Program-made: the position numbers and the translations under genes
Part shown: in pieces, positions 16,172-24,480 of the stretch
How the letters are laid out: every line of letters begins with the position of its first letter
Numbering within the stretch: position 1 is the first letter of the stretch
NCBI GenBank assembly: GCA_030447785.1
Contig: JAUJOF010000003.1
Span: forward strand, 35,814 to 81,403
From: Solirubrobacteraceae bacterium
Lineage (GTDB): Bacteria > Actinomycetota > Thermoleophilia > Solirubrobacterales > Solirubrobacteraceae
DNA: 45,590 nt
Direction of reading: 5' to 3'
Notes under the pieces: generated by a model
The model's input: only the letters and a program-made list of their open reading frames with translations
What the model was told of the DNA's origin: nothing
The model's database searches: none

Positions 16172-16921
16172 CTACGCCGCGTCGCGCTCGCGCTCGGCGC
16201 TCGAGGGCAGCGGCCGGTCGGGCTCGGGGTCGGGGACGTCCTCGACCGCCGCAAAACGCCCCACGCGCGACTCGGCGAGATCCAGGCGCGCAAGAGAGCG
16301 CAGGAACCCGTGGGTCACGATGACATGGATGCGCGACTGGGTGCTGGCGTAGAACCATGTCGCGATCCCCGAGGCCAGCGAGGGATAGAAGTTGGCGACC
16401 TCCACCTCCACGTGCACGCGCGCGCGACCCGGCTCCTCGCAGGAGCAGCGCTGCACGTCGATCTCCAGGTAGCCCTGGTCGCGCCCGGCGCGCGAGACGA
16501 GCACGCCCCGCTCGATGCGCCAGCGCACGATGCCGCGATCGGCGTTCATGCGGTATTCGGGCGCGCGGAAGGTCAGGAGCGCGAACGGCCGTGCGAGGAG
16601 CACCACCTGGCGGCTCTCCTCGCTGTACTTGACGCGCATCAGCCCGAGCGTCGCGCGCGTGAGAAAGCGCCAGTACGTGCGCGCCAGGCGCTCCAGGTGG
16701 GTCGGGCTCCAGATCGACTCGAGGTCGTCCTCGGCCATCGTGAGGTCGGCCGCCTGGACGGAGCGCACCGATCCGTCGGCCCTCATGGTGGTGTGCTCGG
16801 GGGGGTCGACGATCCGCGCGGTGGCGATCTGCCTACCCTTGTCGAGGAGCCGGCGCCCGCCGGCGAACCAGGCGAAGGCCAGGCCGGCGAGGGCGGCGAT
16901 CACGGCGATCACGGCGCCCAT
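16172..16921 (-). CDS. Hypothetical protein with N-terminal membrane anchor
   Basis: 249 residues. The N-terminus (VIAVIAALAGLAFAWFAGGR) is a single transmembrane or signal-anchor segment. The remainder is soluble and includes AEDDLESIWSPTHLERLART and HVEVEVANFYPSLASGIATW, which looks like a beta-sandwich of the START/SRPBCC sort, but I cannot assign a family. The C-terminal tail is acidic and Pro-rich. A TAGGCT hexamer lies 8 nt before the ATG. It follows the M14 carboxypeptidase gene on the same strand with a 31-nt gap and is convergent with the fructose-bisphosphatase gene. Confidence 0.78.
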   Translation of the reverse strand: MGAVIAVIAALAGLAFAWFAGGRRLLDKGRQIATARIVDPPEHTTMRADGSVRSVQAADLTMAEDDLESIWSPTHLERLARTYWRFLTRATLGLMRVKYSEESRQVVLLARPFALLTFRAPEYRMNADRGIVRWRIERGVLVSRAGRDQGYLEIDVQRCSCEEPGRARVHVEVEVANFYPSLASGIATWFYASTQSRIHVIVTHGFLRSLARLDLAESRVGRFAAVEDVPDPEPDRPLPSSAERERDAA

Positions 16922-16929
16922 CGGCGCTG

Positions 16930-16935
16930 AGCCTA
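16930..16935 (-). promoter_or_regulatory. -10 element TAGGCT (minus strand), leaderless promoter
   Basis: On the minus strand TAGGCT ends 8 nt before the ATG at 16921, with no Shine-Dalgarno. Confidence 0.5.
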
Positions 16936-16952
16936 CCCGTGCCCGGCCGCGA

Positions 16953-19511
16953 TCAGCGGCGGACGGGCCGGCAGCGCCGGTCGAAGCTCGCCGTCACCCG
17001 CTGCCCGCGGGCCGCGAAGAGGTTCCGGCTGCCGCGCAGGCGCCCGCGGGTGCAGGTCATCGTGTAGGCCTCGGGGTGCCCCGGCGTGGTCTCGGTCCGG
17101 CCGGCGAAGTGGGCGATGGACCCCTCGTACTGCGAGGTCGCGGCGAGGAAGCTCACGACGCGGACGTAGTAGCTGCCCGCCGTCGCCGTCTGCTTGTCGA
17201 GCGACAGCTCCTCGTCGACGCCGGGCGGGTTGCCCGAGCTTGCGACCTGCGTGTCAGCCGGGTCGTCCTGCGGGCGGTCGGGCGCACCGTCGCACGCACC
17301 CTCGCAGCGGAAGACCTCGAGGTCGTAGTCCTCGGCCCTGACCGGCCAGGTCAGAGCGATCTTCACCAGGCCGTCCGTGCCGTCGAGCGCGAAGGGGTGG
17401 TCCTTGCTCGAGCCCCCCGACGTGTCGCCCGCCCGGCCCTCGAAGCGCTCGACCTTCGACGCCTGTTCGTCGACGACGAACCTCTTGGCGCCCCCGCCGA
17501 CGAACGGCCGCGTGGAGGGGTTCGTGTGCCACGTGTAGCGGCCCACCCGCGGAACGCTCAGCGCGCTGTCGACGAAATCGGGGACCTGGTCGGGACCGCC
17601 CTCCTGGCCGGGTGCGCACAGCGCCCCGCCGAGCATGCCGCTGATCACCAGCGGGTCCAGACCACGACGGCAGTACTCGCTCGTCTCGGTGTGGAAGTCG
17701 CGGCGCAGGCGCAGCTTCGCCCCCCGGGGTGCCCGGCCGGTGAGGATCGCGTGGTCCACAGGGCTCGCGGCCGCCTCGCCGCCGATCAGCATCGCCTCGC
17801 GCAGGCCCTTGCCGGGCTGGGCGCCGTGGCCGCCCTCGCCGGTCCACTGCTTGACCACGCCGATCTCGTAGGGCATGTGAAAGGTCCCGTCCGGCGGGCC
17901 GATCTCGATGGTGTAGCCGTAGCCGCCCTGCGCGGCGTAGGTGTAGTCCTCGGTCGTGCCCGTCGTGTCGTAGAGCTGGAAGCCGTACTGCGACGTGTAG
18001 CCCGCCGCGGCGGCCATCGCGTCGCCGAACTGCTTCAGGCGCGGCTCGTCGGGCGCGAGTCCCTGCTCCTGCGCGCCGGGCGGGCGGAGCACCAGCGCGG
18101 CGACGTTGTGCAGCGTCATGAGCGACGTGACCTGATGGGTGCGCGTCCAGTCGCGCACGGCCTGCGTCTCGGGCTCGGAGAACGGCCCGGGCCCGTGGTA
18201 GGCCTGCGACGTGACGTCGGGGCTGGAGCCGGCGCCGCCCCAGTGCTGGCCGTAGTTGCGGTTGGGGTCGATGCCCCACTGCAGCTCGCACGGCACGTCG
18301 GGGCTGGGCAGGTCGCCGGCGCAGTTCTTGCGCCGGTAGCTGAGGATGCCGCCCGGCGGCGCGACGACCTCGGCGAGGTGCAGGGGGTTGTCCTGGTTGT
18401 CGGTCTCGGGTGTGCGCGTGTTGTCGTACGGGTCGATGGGCTCGGCGTTCTTGGTGGCGATGAACGCGTCGGGGTTGACCAGCGGCACGACGACGGTGCG
18501 CACGCCACCCAGCAGGCGGGCCAGGCGCGTGTCGCCGCGGCGGGCGTTGGCCAGCAGCGTCGCGTACTCCATCGCGACCTCGGCCGAGGGCCACTCGCGG
18601 GCGTGGTGGGTGGCGAGCACCAGGTGGACGGGCCGCCCGTCGCCCGAACGCCTCACGCCGTCGGCGATCTCGATGCCCGACAGCTCGCGGCCCTGGTGGG
18701 AGCGGCCGATGACCACCGGGCGCACGCGGTCGGGATGGTCGGCGACGAGCTGCTTGAGCTCGCCCTGGATCTCGTCGTAGCTGCGATACGTCGTGCGCCC
18801 GGAGGGCAGCGGCGAGCCGTTGGCGGCGCGCGCGGCGTAGCGGGCGTCGGCCGCACGGCTGCGGCGCTCGTGCGCGGGGAGGTCGGCGATCCGCGTCTGG
18901 GCCTCGAGGCCCAGGCGCTCGAGCTCCGCGAGCTCGCCGGCGCCGACGACGACCACGTCGGCCCAGCCGAGCCCCCGCTCGTGGGTGACGTCGAAGCCAA
19001 GGCTCTCGAGCGTCTCGAGCTGGCGCGGCCGCGCCGAGACGCGCACGAGCGACGGCGTGCCGGTCGCGGCAGGCGGCGCCACGTCGAGCAGCCCGACGGA
19101 CACCCGGGCGCTGCGCGCGGCAGCGCTGCGCCGGCAGGCGAGCACGGTGAGGCGCTGGCCGGCGGCGACCCACGTCTGCACGATCTCGCGCCCGCCGAAG
19201 CCCTGGGAGGAACCCAGCCGGCGGCGGCTCGCCGCGTCGGCGACCGACAGGTCCCAGTCGCCCGCCCCGACCAGCCGCACGGAGACGAAGCCAGACATCG
19301 GCGCCCGGTAGGAGGACAGCGCGACGCCGCGAGCCGGGCGCAGCCCGGCCGAGGGGCACGCGCGTGCGGTCGTCGCATCCGCGTGTACGACGCGCTCGAC
19401 GCCGGGAAGCGCGGCGGGCGGCCCGGCCGCCGTCGCGGTCATGGTGAACACGACCGAGAGGGCACCGACGAGCAGTGCGCCCAGAGGCAGCTTGGTCATG
19501 ATGGAACGCAT
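16953..19511 (-). CDS. Secreted M14-family zinc carboxypeptidase, 852 aa
   Basis: Start ATG 19511 with AGGAGG upstream; a second ATG at 19499 is possible. A signal peptide covers residues 1-29. Residues ~60-145 form a beta-rich prepeptidase-like domain. The M14 domain begins near 240 (TYRSYDEIQGELKQLVADHP). Zinc ligands are H303 and E306 in THHAREWPS and H468 in MTLHN, the substrate-binding segment is DPNRNYG (~415), and the catalytic Glu is E536 in YGYTIEIGPP. After ~640 there is a further ~200-residue beta-rich region (YDLEVFRCEGACDGAP, then GSYYVRVVSF) like a bacterial pre-peptidase C-terminal domain. It should remove C-terminal residues from extracellular peptides. It lies 17 nt downstream of moeA. 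Confidence 0.93.
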   Translation of the reverse strand: MRSIMTKLPLGALLVGALSVVFTMTATAAGPPAALPGVERVVHADATTARACPSAGLRPARGVALSSYRAPMSGFVSVRLVGAGDWDLSVADAASRRRLGSSQGFGGREIVQTWVAAGQRLTVLACRRSAAARSARVSVGLLDVAPPAATGTPSLVRVSARPRQLETLESLGFDVTHERGLGWADVVVVGAGELAELERLGLEAQTRIADLPAHERRSRAADARYAARAANGSPLPSGRTTYRSYDEIQGELKQLVADHPDRVRPVVIGRSHQGRELSGIEIADGVRRSGDGRPVHLVLATHHAREWPSAEVAMEYATLLANARRGDTRLARLLGGVRTVVVPLVNPDAFIATKNAEPIDPYDNTRTPETDNQDNPLHLAEVVAPPGGILSYRRKNCAGDLPSPDVPCELQWGIDPNRNYGQHWGGAGSSPDVTSQAYHGPGPFSEPETQAVRDWTRTHQVTSLMTLHNVAALVLRPPGAQEQGLAPDEPRLKQFGDAMAAAAGYTSQYGFQLYDTTGTTEDYTYAAQGGYGYTIEIGPPDGTFHMPYEIGVVKQWTGEGGHGAQPGKGLREAMLIGGEAAASPVDHAILTGRAPRGAKLRLRRDFHTETSEYCRRGLDPLVISGMLGGALCAPGQEGGPDQVPDFVDSALSVPRVGRYTWHTNPSTRPFVGGGAKRFVVDEQASKVERFEGRAGDTSGGSSKDHPFALDGTDGLVKIALTWPVRAEDYDLEVFRCEGACDGAPDRPQDDPADTQVASSGNPPGVDEELSLDKQTATAGSYYVRVVSFLAATSQYEGSIAHFAGRTETTPGHPEAYTMTCTRGRLRGSRNLFAARGQRVTASFDRRCRPVRR

Positions 19512-19528
19512 TCTCTCGAGAGCTCCTC

Positions 19529-20740
19529 CTAGAGCAGCTCCACGGTCACCTCGGTGCCGGTGGGCAGCTCGCCCTCGCCGGCGGGCACGAGCGCGAGACC
19601 GTCCGCGTGCAACATGGAGGTGAGCTGGTGGGAGCCCTGCGGGCCGGTCGGGATGGCCCAAGGGGTGCCGGAGGCGGCCGATGGGGGGCGAGCGGAGCGA
19701 GCCGTGGGAGGCGGCCCCCCCGGTGGTCTCTCCTCGGGGGAGAGGCGCACGCGCATCGCGTGGTCGCGACCGGGCAGGCGCTCGACCGCCTCCGCCAGCC
19801 GCGCGCCGGTGCGCCGGGCGTGGGGCGAGGCGCCCTGCTGGGCCAGCAGCGCCGGGCGCGCGAAGAGCACGAAGGTGACCATGGCCGAGACGGGGTTGCC
19901 CGGCAGGCCGAACACGAGCGTGGCCTCGCGCGTGCCAAACCACGTCGGCTTGCCCGGACGCAGGGCCACGCCCCAGAAGCGCTCGGTCACCCCCAGGGCG
20001 CCGAGCGCTCCCTTGACGTGGTCGTGGGGACCGACCGACACCCCACCGGAGACCACGACGACGTCGGCCTCTTCGAGCGCGCCTTGGACGGCGTCGCGGG
20101 TGGCCAGCGCGTCGTCGGGCACGTAGGTGCGCCGCACGACCCGCGCGCCGGCCTGCTCGGCCAGGGCGCCCAGCGTGAGCCCGTTGGACTCGTGGATCTG
20201 GCCCGGCTCGAGCGCCGCGCCGGGCGGGCGCAACTCGTCGCCGGTGACGAGCACGGCCACCCGGGGGACGAGATGGCAGCGTACGGTCGCCCGCCCGGCG
20301 CCCGCGGCCACACCGAGTTGCGCCGCTCCCAGCCGCGTCCCCGTGCCGAGCACCACGGTGCCGGCGGGCACGTCCTCACCGGCGCGGCGCACGTGGGCGC
20401 CCGGCGCCGCGGCGGCGGTGGGACGCAGCATGCCGTCGACCTCCTCGGCCTGCTCGACGGGCACCACCGCCTCGGTGCCGACCGGCACGGCCGCGCCCGT
20501 GGACACGCGCACGGCCTGCTCGGGGCCCACGGGCCGTGCCGAGGGCGCGCCCGCGCGGGCCTCGCCGACGATCCTCAGCGTCCGGCCCGCCTCTCCGGCG
20601 GTGACCGCGAAGCCGTCCATGGCCGAGTTGTCGAAGGGCGGCACATCGCCCGCGGTCCGCACCTCCTCGGCCAGAACCCGCCCCAGCGCGTCCTCGACCG
20701 CGACATCCTCAGTCCCGAGCGCCGCTGTCGCGCCCAGCAC
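19529..20740 (-). CDS. moeA: Molybdopterin molybdenumtransferase MoeA with an in-frame insertion
   Basis: 403 residues from GTG 20740; the frame stays open for a few codons upstream without a normal start codon, and the N-terminus looks ~10-20 residues short. MoeA landmarks are VPPFDNSAMDGFAV, VAVLVTGDELRPPG, VVVVSGGVSVGPHDHVK (MPT-binding) and VFGLPGNPVSAMVTFVLF. The enzyme inserts molybdate into adenylylated molybdopterin in the cytoplasm. Near residue 340 a Pro/Arg-rich stretch of ~27 residues (including GGPPPTARSARPPSAASG) interrupts the C-terminal domain before GPQGSHQLTSML. It is encoded by repeat DNA (19661-19745) and is probably a tolerated insertion. The M14 gene follows at 17 nt. 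Confidence 0.93.
   Translation of the reverse strand: MLGATAALGTEDVAVEDALGRVLAEEVRTAGDVPPFDNSAMDGFAVTAGEAGRTLRIVGEARAGAPSARPVGPEQAVRVSTGAAVPVGTEAVVPVEQAEEVDGMLRPTAAAAPGAHVRRAGEDVPAGTVVLGTGTRLGAAQLGVAAGAGRATVRCHLVPRVAVLVTGDELRPPGAALEPGQIHESNGLTLGALAEQAGARVVRRTYVPDDALATRDAVQGALEEADVVVVSGGVSVGPHDHVKGALGALGVTERFWGVALRPGKPTWFGTREATLVFGLPGNPVSAMVTFVLFARPALLAQQGASPHARRTGARLAEAVERLPGRDHAMRVRLSPEERPPGGPPPTARSARPPSAASGTPWAIPTGPQGSHQLTSMLHADGLALVPAGEGELPTGTEVTVELL
19661..19745. repeat. Repeat segment inserted within moeA
   Basis: The segment starts with AGGGGTGCCGGAGGCGGCC, which recurs exactly at 20786-20804, and contains GGCGAGCGGAGCGAGCC, a partly self-complementary motif. It adds about 27 codons in frame to moeA. 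This is the behaviour expected of a dispersed palindromic repeat that has entered a gene. Confidence 0.55.
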
Positions 20741-20785
20741 CTCGGTCCGGGCCGCGTCGATGGAGCGCAGAGGCCCTCCCGCGCT

Positions 20786-20804
20786 AGGGGTGCCGGAGGC
20801 GGCC
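20786..20804. repeat. Second copy of the 19-nt repeat upstream of moeA
   Basis: AGGGGTGCCGGAGGCGGCC, identical to 19661-19679. It lies in the 113-nt gap before moeA and is followed by another inverted GGCGGCC/GGCCGCC stretch. Confidence 0.55.
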
Positions 20805-20853
20805 AGGTGGCCGCCGGAGGTGGGCCCCCAGGTCGCGATAGCGACACGTGCTC

Positions 20854-21231
20854 CTAGCGCCCGCCGCTCAGGCGCCCGACGGCGGCCTGCAGCAGGCGGC
20901 GACCGATCCCCGCCCCCAGCTGGGCGACCTCGCCGGCCGCGCGCGCCGCGGTGGTCACCAGCTCCCCGGTGCCCGGCGCCGGGCGGCGCTCGGGCGCGGG
21001 GGTGGCGTAGCCGGCGGGCGGCACGGATCGTCTCGCCGGGAGCGGCTCGTCCCCCGCGGCGGCGGAGGTGCGCCGACGCGACGCCGGGCGCGCCCGGGCC
21101 GCCTGGGTCTTCGCCGTCCGCGTGCCGGCGCCGTCGCGCTTGGGGCTGCGCCGCGCCGGGCGTGTGCGCGGCAGGCTTCCCAGCACGTCGCTGTCGCCCT
21201 CGAGGCGGCCAGGGGGCCGATCGTCCGCCAT
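20854..21231 (-). CDS. Hypothetical Arg/Ala/Pro-rich protein, 125 aa
   Basis: Start ATG 21231, chosen because GAGAGG lies nine nt upstream; an ATG at 21240 abuts that site. The first two thirds are basic and low in complexity (GSLPRTRPARRSPKRDG, then RPASRRRTSAAAGDEPLP) and probably disordered. The last ~40 residues (TGELVTTAARAAGEVAQLGA, then GIGRRLLQAAVGRLSGGR) form an amphipathic helix that might bind membrane or a partner. No family is recognised. It is divergent from rpoD. Codon composition fits a real gene, but confidence is moderate. Confidence 0.6.
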   Translation of the reverse strand: MADDRPPGRLEGDSDVLGSLPRTRPARRSPKRDGAGTRTAKTQAARARPASRRRTSAAAGDEPLPARRSVPPAGYATPAPERRPAPGTGELVTTAARAAGEVAQLGAGIGRRLLQAAVGRLSGGR

Positions 21232-21439
21232 GGCGCGCATCCTCTCAGATGCGTTGCGTGGCCGGTCGGCGACGAAAGGCCGACAGATCGGGTACAGGTG
21301 GCGAGGGGCGAGCCTCGGGCGGGTAAACCCCCGATAAGCGAGACACCCCGAGCGCCTACGATGCGAGCACCCGCAGCGCTCGCCCTGCTCCCCCTCGGGA
21401 CGTCGAGCTGCCAGACGACCCCTGCGAAAGCCAAACGAC

Positions 21440-22546
21440 ATGTCTGTGGTTGAACTTCAAGAGCTCGAAGAGATCAAGGGCCTGATGGCCAAGGGCGCGC
21501 AGGCCGGCGTGCTCACCTACGCCGAGATCGCCGACGCCGTCTCGGAGCTCGACCTCGACGAGGCCGACGTCGAGGACCTGCACGGCTTCCTCGAGCGCTC
21601 CGAGATCGAGCTGGTCGAGGAGATCGATCCGGCCACCGCCGCCGCCAACGAGGTGGAGCGCGCCCCCGACAAGCGCGGGGCGCGCCGGGCCAAGCCGAAG
21701 ACCATCGACTTCAGGCCCGACATGACCACGGACTCCCTTCAGCTCTTCCTGAAGGACATCGGCAAGGTCCGCCTGCTCACGGCGGAGGAGGAGGTCGACC
21801 TGGCCAAGCGCATCGAGCGCGGCGACCTCGACGCCAAGCAGAAGATGGTCGAGTCCAACCTGCGCCTGGTGGTCTCGATCGCCAAGAACTACCGCAACCA
21901 GGGTCTGCCCTTCCTCGACCTCATCCAGGAGGGCACGCTGGGGCTGGTCCGCGCCGCGGAGAAGTTCGACTACCGCAAGGGCTTCAAGTTCTCCACCTAC
22001 GCAACCTGGTGGATCCGCCAGGCCATCGCCCGTGCGCTGGCCGACAAGGCCCGTACGATCCGCATCCCGGTGCACGTGGTGGAGAAGCTCAACAAGATCG
22101 GCCGCGCCGAGCGCAAGCTGGTCACCGAGCTGGGCCGCGAGCCCACGCCGGAGGAGATCGCCGAGGTGACGGGCATCGAGTCCGAGGAGGTCGACTCCAT
22201 CAAGCGCTCCGCCCAGGCTCCGGTCTCCCTGGAAAAGCCGGTGGGCGACGAGGAGGAGTCGGAGTTCGGCCAGTTCATCGCCGACGAGCGCGCCGAGTCG
22301 CCCTACGAGCGCGCCGCCGAGATCCTCACCAAGGAGGCGCTGCGCGAGGCGCTGGAGAACCTCTCCTACCGCGAGCGCCGCGTGCTCGAGTTGCGCTACG
22401 GTCTGGGCGGGGAGCACCCGCGCACGCTCGACGAGGTAGGGCGGACGTTCAACGTCACGCGCGAGCGCATCCGCCAGATCGAGAACCAGTCCCTGAAGAA
22501 GCTCCAGTCGCTTGCCGAGGCGCAGAAGCTGCGCGACGTCGCCTGA
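21440..22546 (+). CDS. rpoD: Principal RNA polymerase sigma factor (sigma-70, group 1)
   Basis: 368 residues. Region 1.1 is present at the N-terminus ([20 protein letters not shown]). Region 1.2 is [20 protein letters not shown]. Region 2 runs [20 protein letters not shown], then [20 protein letters not shown] for -10 recognition and melting. Region 3 includes [20 protein letters not shown]. Region 4.2 is [20 protein letters not shown] for -35 recognition. It directs core RNA polymerase to housekeeping promoters. The length is short for an actinobacterial RpoD but all regions are complete. A GAAAG lies upstream of the ATG, and a TACGAT at 21357 may be a -10. The protease-like gene follows after 11 nt. 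Confidence 0.96.
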   Translation: MSVVELQELEEIKGLMAKGAQAGVLTYAEIADAVSELDLDEADVEDLHGFLERSEIELVEEIDPATAAANEVERAPDKRGARRAKPKTIDFRPDMTTDSLQLFLKDIGKVRLLTAEEEVDLAKRIERGDLDAKQKMVESNLRLVVSIAKNYRNQGLPFLDLIQEGTLGLVRAAEKFDYRKGFKFSTYATWWIRQAIARALADKARTIRIPVHVVEKLNKIGRAERKLVTELGREPTPEEIAEVTGIESEEVDSIKRSAQAPVSLEKPVGDEEESEFGQFIADERAESPYERAAEILTKEALREALENLSYRERRVLELRYGLGGEHPRTLDEVGRTFNVTRERIRQIENQSLKKLQSLAEAQKLRDVA

Positions 22547-22557
22547 GACCGCGGGCT

Positions 22558-23325
22558 TTGGCGCACGTTCGGTGCTGGCGTAGGCCGCCGACGCCCCTCT
22601 TGGTCCTGCTCGCGCTCGCGGCCCTCCCGGGGACGGCGCTCGCACAGGACGTGGCCAAGACCCCGCCCGAGGACGTGCTCGAGGCCGCGGAGTCGGTGGT
22701 GGCCGTGCACACGACGTTGACCAACGGCGCGGGGTTCGTGCTGGAGGGCGCGGGCGAGGAGGTGGTCACCCACGACGGCGTCGTGCGCGGCCAGGACACG
22801 GCCCGGATCACGACCCTGGACGGACGGGCGCTGGAGGGAACGGTGATCGGCCGCGATCCGGTCGCCGGCCTGGCCGTGCTCTCCGTCCCCGGCGTGCGCC
22901 TGCGCCCGCTGCCCCTGGCCGGGGAGTCCGCCGACGAGGAGGACGAGGTCTTCGCCATCGGCCGCCCGCTGGGCTATCGCGACCGGCTGCGCCGCCTGGA
23001 GGTCGCCGATGTCTCGAACGCCGGGGCCGAGCGGCGCATCCAGCTCGATGACTCCGGCAGCCCCGACGGCCTGGGCGGGCCACTGGTCACCCCCGACGGG
23101 AGCGTGGTCGGTGTCGTGGTGGCCGAGGCTGACGCCGGCGCGATCGCCGTCCCGGTGGGCCGGGTGGCGCGGGTCGCGCGCACGGAGGTCGCGGGCGTGC
23201 CGTGGACCGCGGTGGGGGTGGGCGCCGTCGGGGTCATCGCCGGGGTGGTCGCGCTGGCCACCTGGTCGGCCGCACGCGGCCAGCGCCGCTGGCGCGAGCG
23301 CTACGAGCGGGTCGCCGAGGAGTAG
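22558..23325 (+). CDS. Membrane-anchored HtrA-like protein lacking the catalytic triad
   Basis: About 255 residues from a TTG at 22558; no ATG or GTG is available in frame before the signal sequence PPTPLLVLLALAALPGTALA. The body follows the trypsin-like HtrA pattern: GAGFVLEGAGEEVVTHDGVV, then GTVIGRDPVAGLAVLSVPG, and SPDGLGGPLVTPDGSVVGVV. In active enzymes these positions read NAHVV, DxxxDLAVLK and GNSGGP. Here the His, Asp and Ser positions are not conserved (the Ser is replaced by Leu). A C-terminal transmembrane helix (AVGVGAVGVIAGVVALATW) anchors it. It is probably a non-proteolytic binding protein in the cell envelope. The start codon is uncertain. Confidence 0.72.
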   Translation: MAHVRCWRRPPTPLLVLLALAALPGTALAQDVAKTPPEDVLEAAESVVAVHTTLTNGAGFVLEGAGEEVVTHDGVVRGQDTARITTLDGRALEGTVIGRDPVAGLAVLSVPGVRLRPLPLAGESADEEDEVFAIGRPLGYRDRLRRLEVADVSNAGAERRIQLDDSGSPDGLGGPLVTPDGSVVGVVVAEADAGAIAVPVGRVARVARTEVAGVPWTAVGVGAVGVIAGVVALATWSAARGQRRWRERYERVAEE

Positions 23326-23370
23326 CGCCGGGTCGTTTCGCCGCGGGGCCGGCGGGGGCAGCGGACGGGC

Positions 23371-24168
23371 ATGCCGCGCGAAGCCACCGAAGCGACGACC
23401 ATCACCGTGCGGGGCATCGAGGTGCCCAAGCTGGGTCTGGGCACCTGGCAGCTGACCGGGGAGGACTGCGTCGAGGGCGTGCGCGACGCGCTCGACCTGG
23501 GCTACCGCCACATCGACACGGCCGCCGCCTACGCCAACGAGGAGGAGGTCGGGCGCGGGATCGCCGACAGCGGCGTCGACCGCGACCAGATCTTCGTCGT
23601 GACCAAGGTGTCCCCCCGCGACGCCGCCCCCGACGACGTGCGCCGCTCTTACGAGCGCTCGCTGCGCAAGCTCGGGCTCGACCACCTCGATCTGCTGCTG
23701 TTGCACTGGCCCAGCGAGCGGGTGCCGCTGGCCGACACGCTGGGGGCCATGGGAGAGGCGCTCCAGAGGGGTGCCACCCGCGCCATCGGCGTGAGCAACT
23801 TCCCCGGGGACCTGCTGCGCGAGGCCCTCGACCGCGGCCCGATCCTGTGCGACCAGGTCGAGTACCACCCCTACCAGCCCCAGCCGGAGGTGCTCGAGCT
23901 GGCGCGCGAGCGCGACGTGCTGGTCACCGCCTACTCGCCCTTCGCTCAGGGCCGCGCGCTCGACGACCCGATCGTGCGCGAGGTCGCCGACGACGTCGGG
24001 CGCACGCCCAGCCAGATCGTGCTGCGCTGGCTGCTCGACCAGCCACAGGTCTGCACCATTCCCAAGGCCTCCTCGCGGGAGCGCCGCGAGGAGAACCTCG
24101 CGGTCTTCGACTTCGACCTCAGCGAGGAGCATCGCGGGCGGATCGCGGGCCGGGCCGAGCGACCGTGA
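23371..24168 (+). CDS. Aldo/keto reductase
   Basis: 265 residues. The catalytic tetrad is visible: D49 and Y54 in GYRHIDTAAAYANEEEVGRG, K79 in IFVVTKVSPRD and H112 in LLLLHWPSERVP. NADPH binding is supported by the C-terminal IPKASSRERREENL motif, and GVSNFPGDLL and CDQVEYHPYQPQ complete the AKR barrel. The enzyme reduces aldehydes or ketones with NADPH in the cytoplasm; it belongs to the 2,5-diketogluconate reductase-like group, but the substrate cannot be told. Length is typical. No operon link to the pilT gene downstream is evident. Confidence 0.94.
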   Translation: MPREATEATTITVRGIEVPKLGLGTWQLTGEDCVEGVRDALDLGYRHIDTAAAYANEEEVGRGIADSGVDRDQIFVVTKVSPRDAAPDDVRRSYERSLRKLGLDHLDLLLLHWPSERVPLADTLGAMGEALQRGATRAIGVSNFPGDLLREALDRGPILCDQVEYHPYQPQPEVLELARERDVLVTAYSPFAQGRALDDPIVREVADDVGRTPSQIVLRWLLDQPQVCTIPKASSRERREENLAVFDFDLSEEHRGRIAGRAERP

Positions 24169-24200
24169 GGAGCGCGTTCGCTGTCGGCGAGCACCGGTAG

Positions 24201-24392
24201 GCTGTACGCGCAGCGCAACGGGGGACGTCGCTGGCGCGGGAGATCGAGCAGGCTCTCCGGGCCGATCTCGTCGCGCGAGCCGCGGCCGCAGAGGCCCCGC
24301 CCCATCGGGTGCGCACGGTGCCCGGCACGGCCCCCGTGCCGGGCGTGGACCTCAACAGCCATGCGGCGCTGGACGACCTGCTCGACGGGTGA
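24201..24392 (+). pseudogene. VapB-like antitoxin fragment
   Basis: An open frame from a stop at 24198 encodes RAAQRGTSLAREIEQALRAD, then VPGVDLNSHAALDDLLDG. Both are typical of VapB antitoxins: helix 2 of the ribbon-helix-helix region and the C-terminal toxin-neutralising tail PGVDLxxxxALxDLxEG. The N-terminal beta strand and a start codon are missing. The stop overlaps a GTG (GTGA) that opens the toxin fragment, as in intact vapBC operons. Confidence 0.6.
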
Positions 24393-24433
24393 TCCTCTTC
24401 GACGTCGCTGGCCGCCCGAGCGGTCCAGCCTGA
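24389..24433 (+). pseudogene. VapC-like toxin N-terminal fragment
   Basis: GTG at 24389 starts VILFDVAGRPSGPA and stops. VILFDV matches the first strand of PIN-domain toxins with the first catalytic Asp. All other PIN residues are absent. It is overlapped by 4 nt with the antitoxin fragment. Confidence 0.5.
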
Positions 24434-24480
24434 GCACCGGCCCTCAAGCCCGCCCCGGACCCCGCCGATGGTCGGGTGCC

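Noticed and set aside
22396-24132. A 578-codon minus-strand frame opposite rpoD, the HtrA-like gene and aldo/keto reductase
   Set aside because: It mirrors well-recognised plus-strand genes and has no domain of its own.
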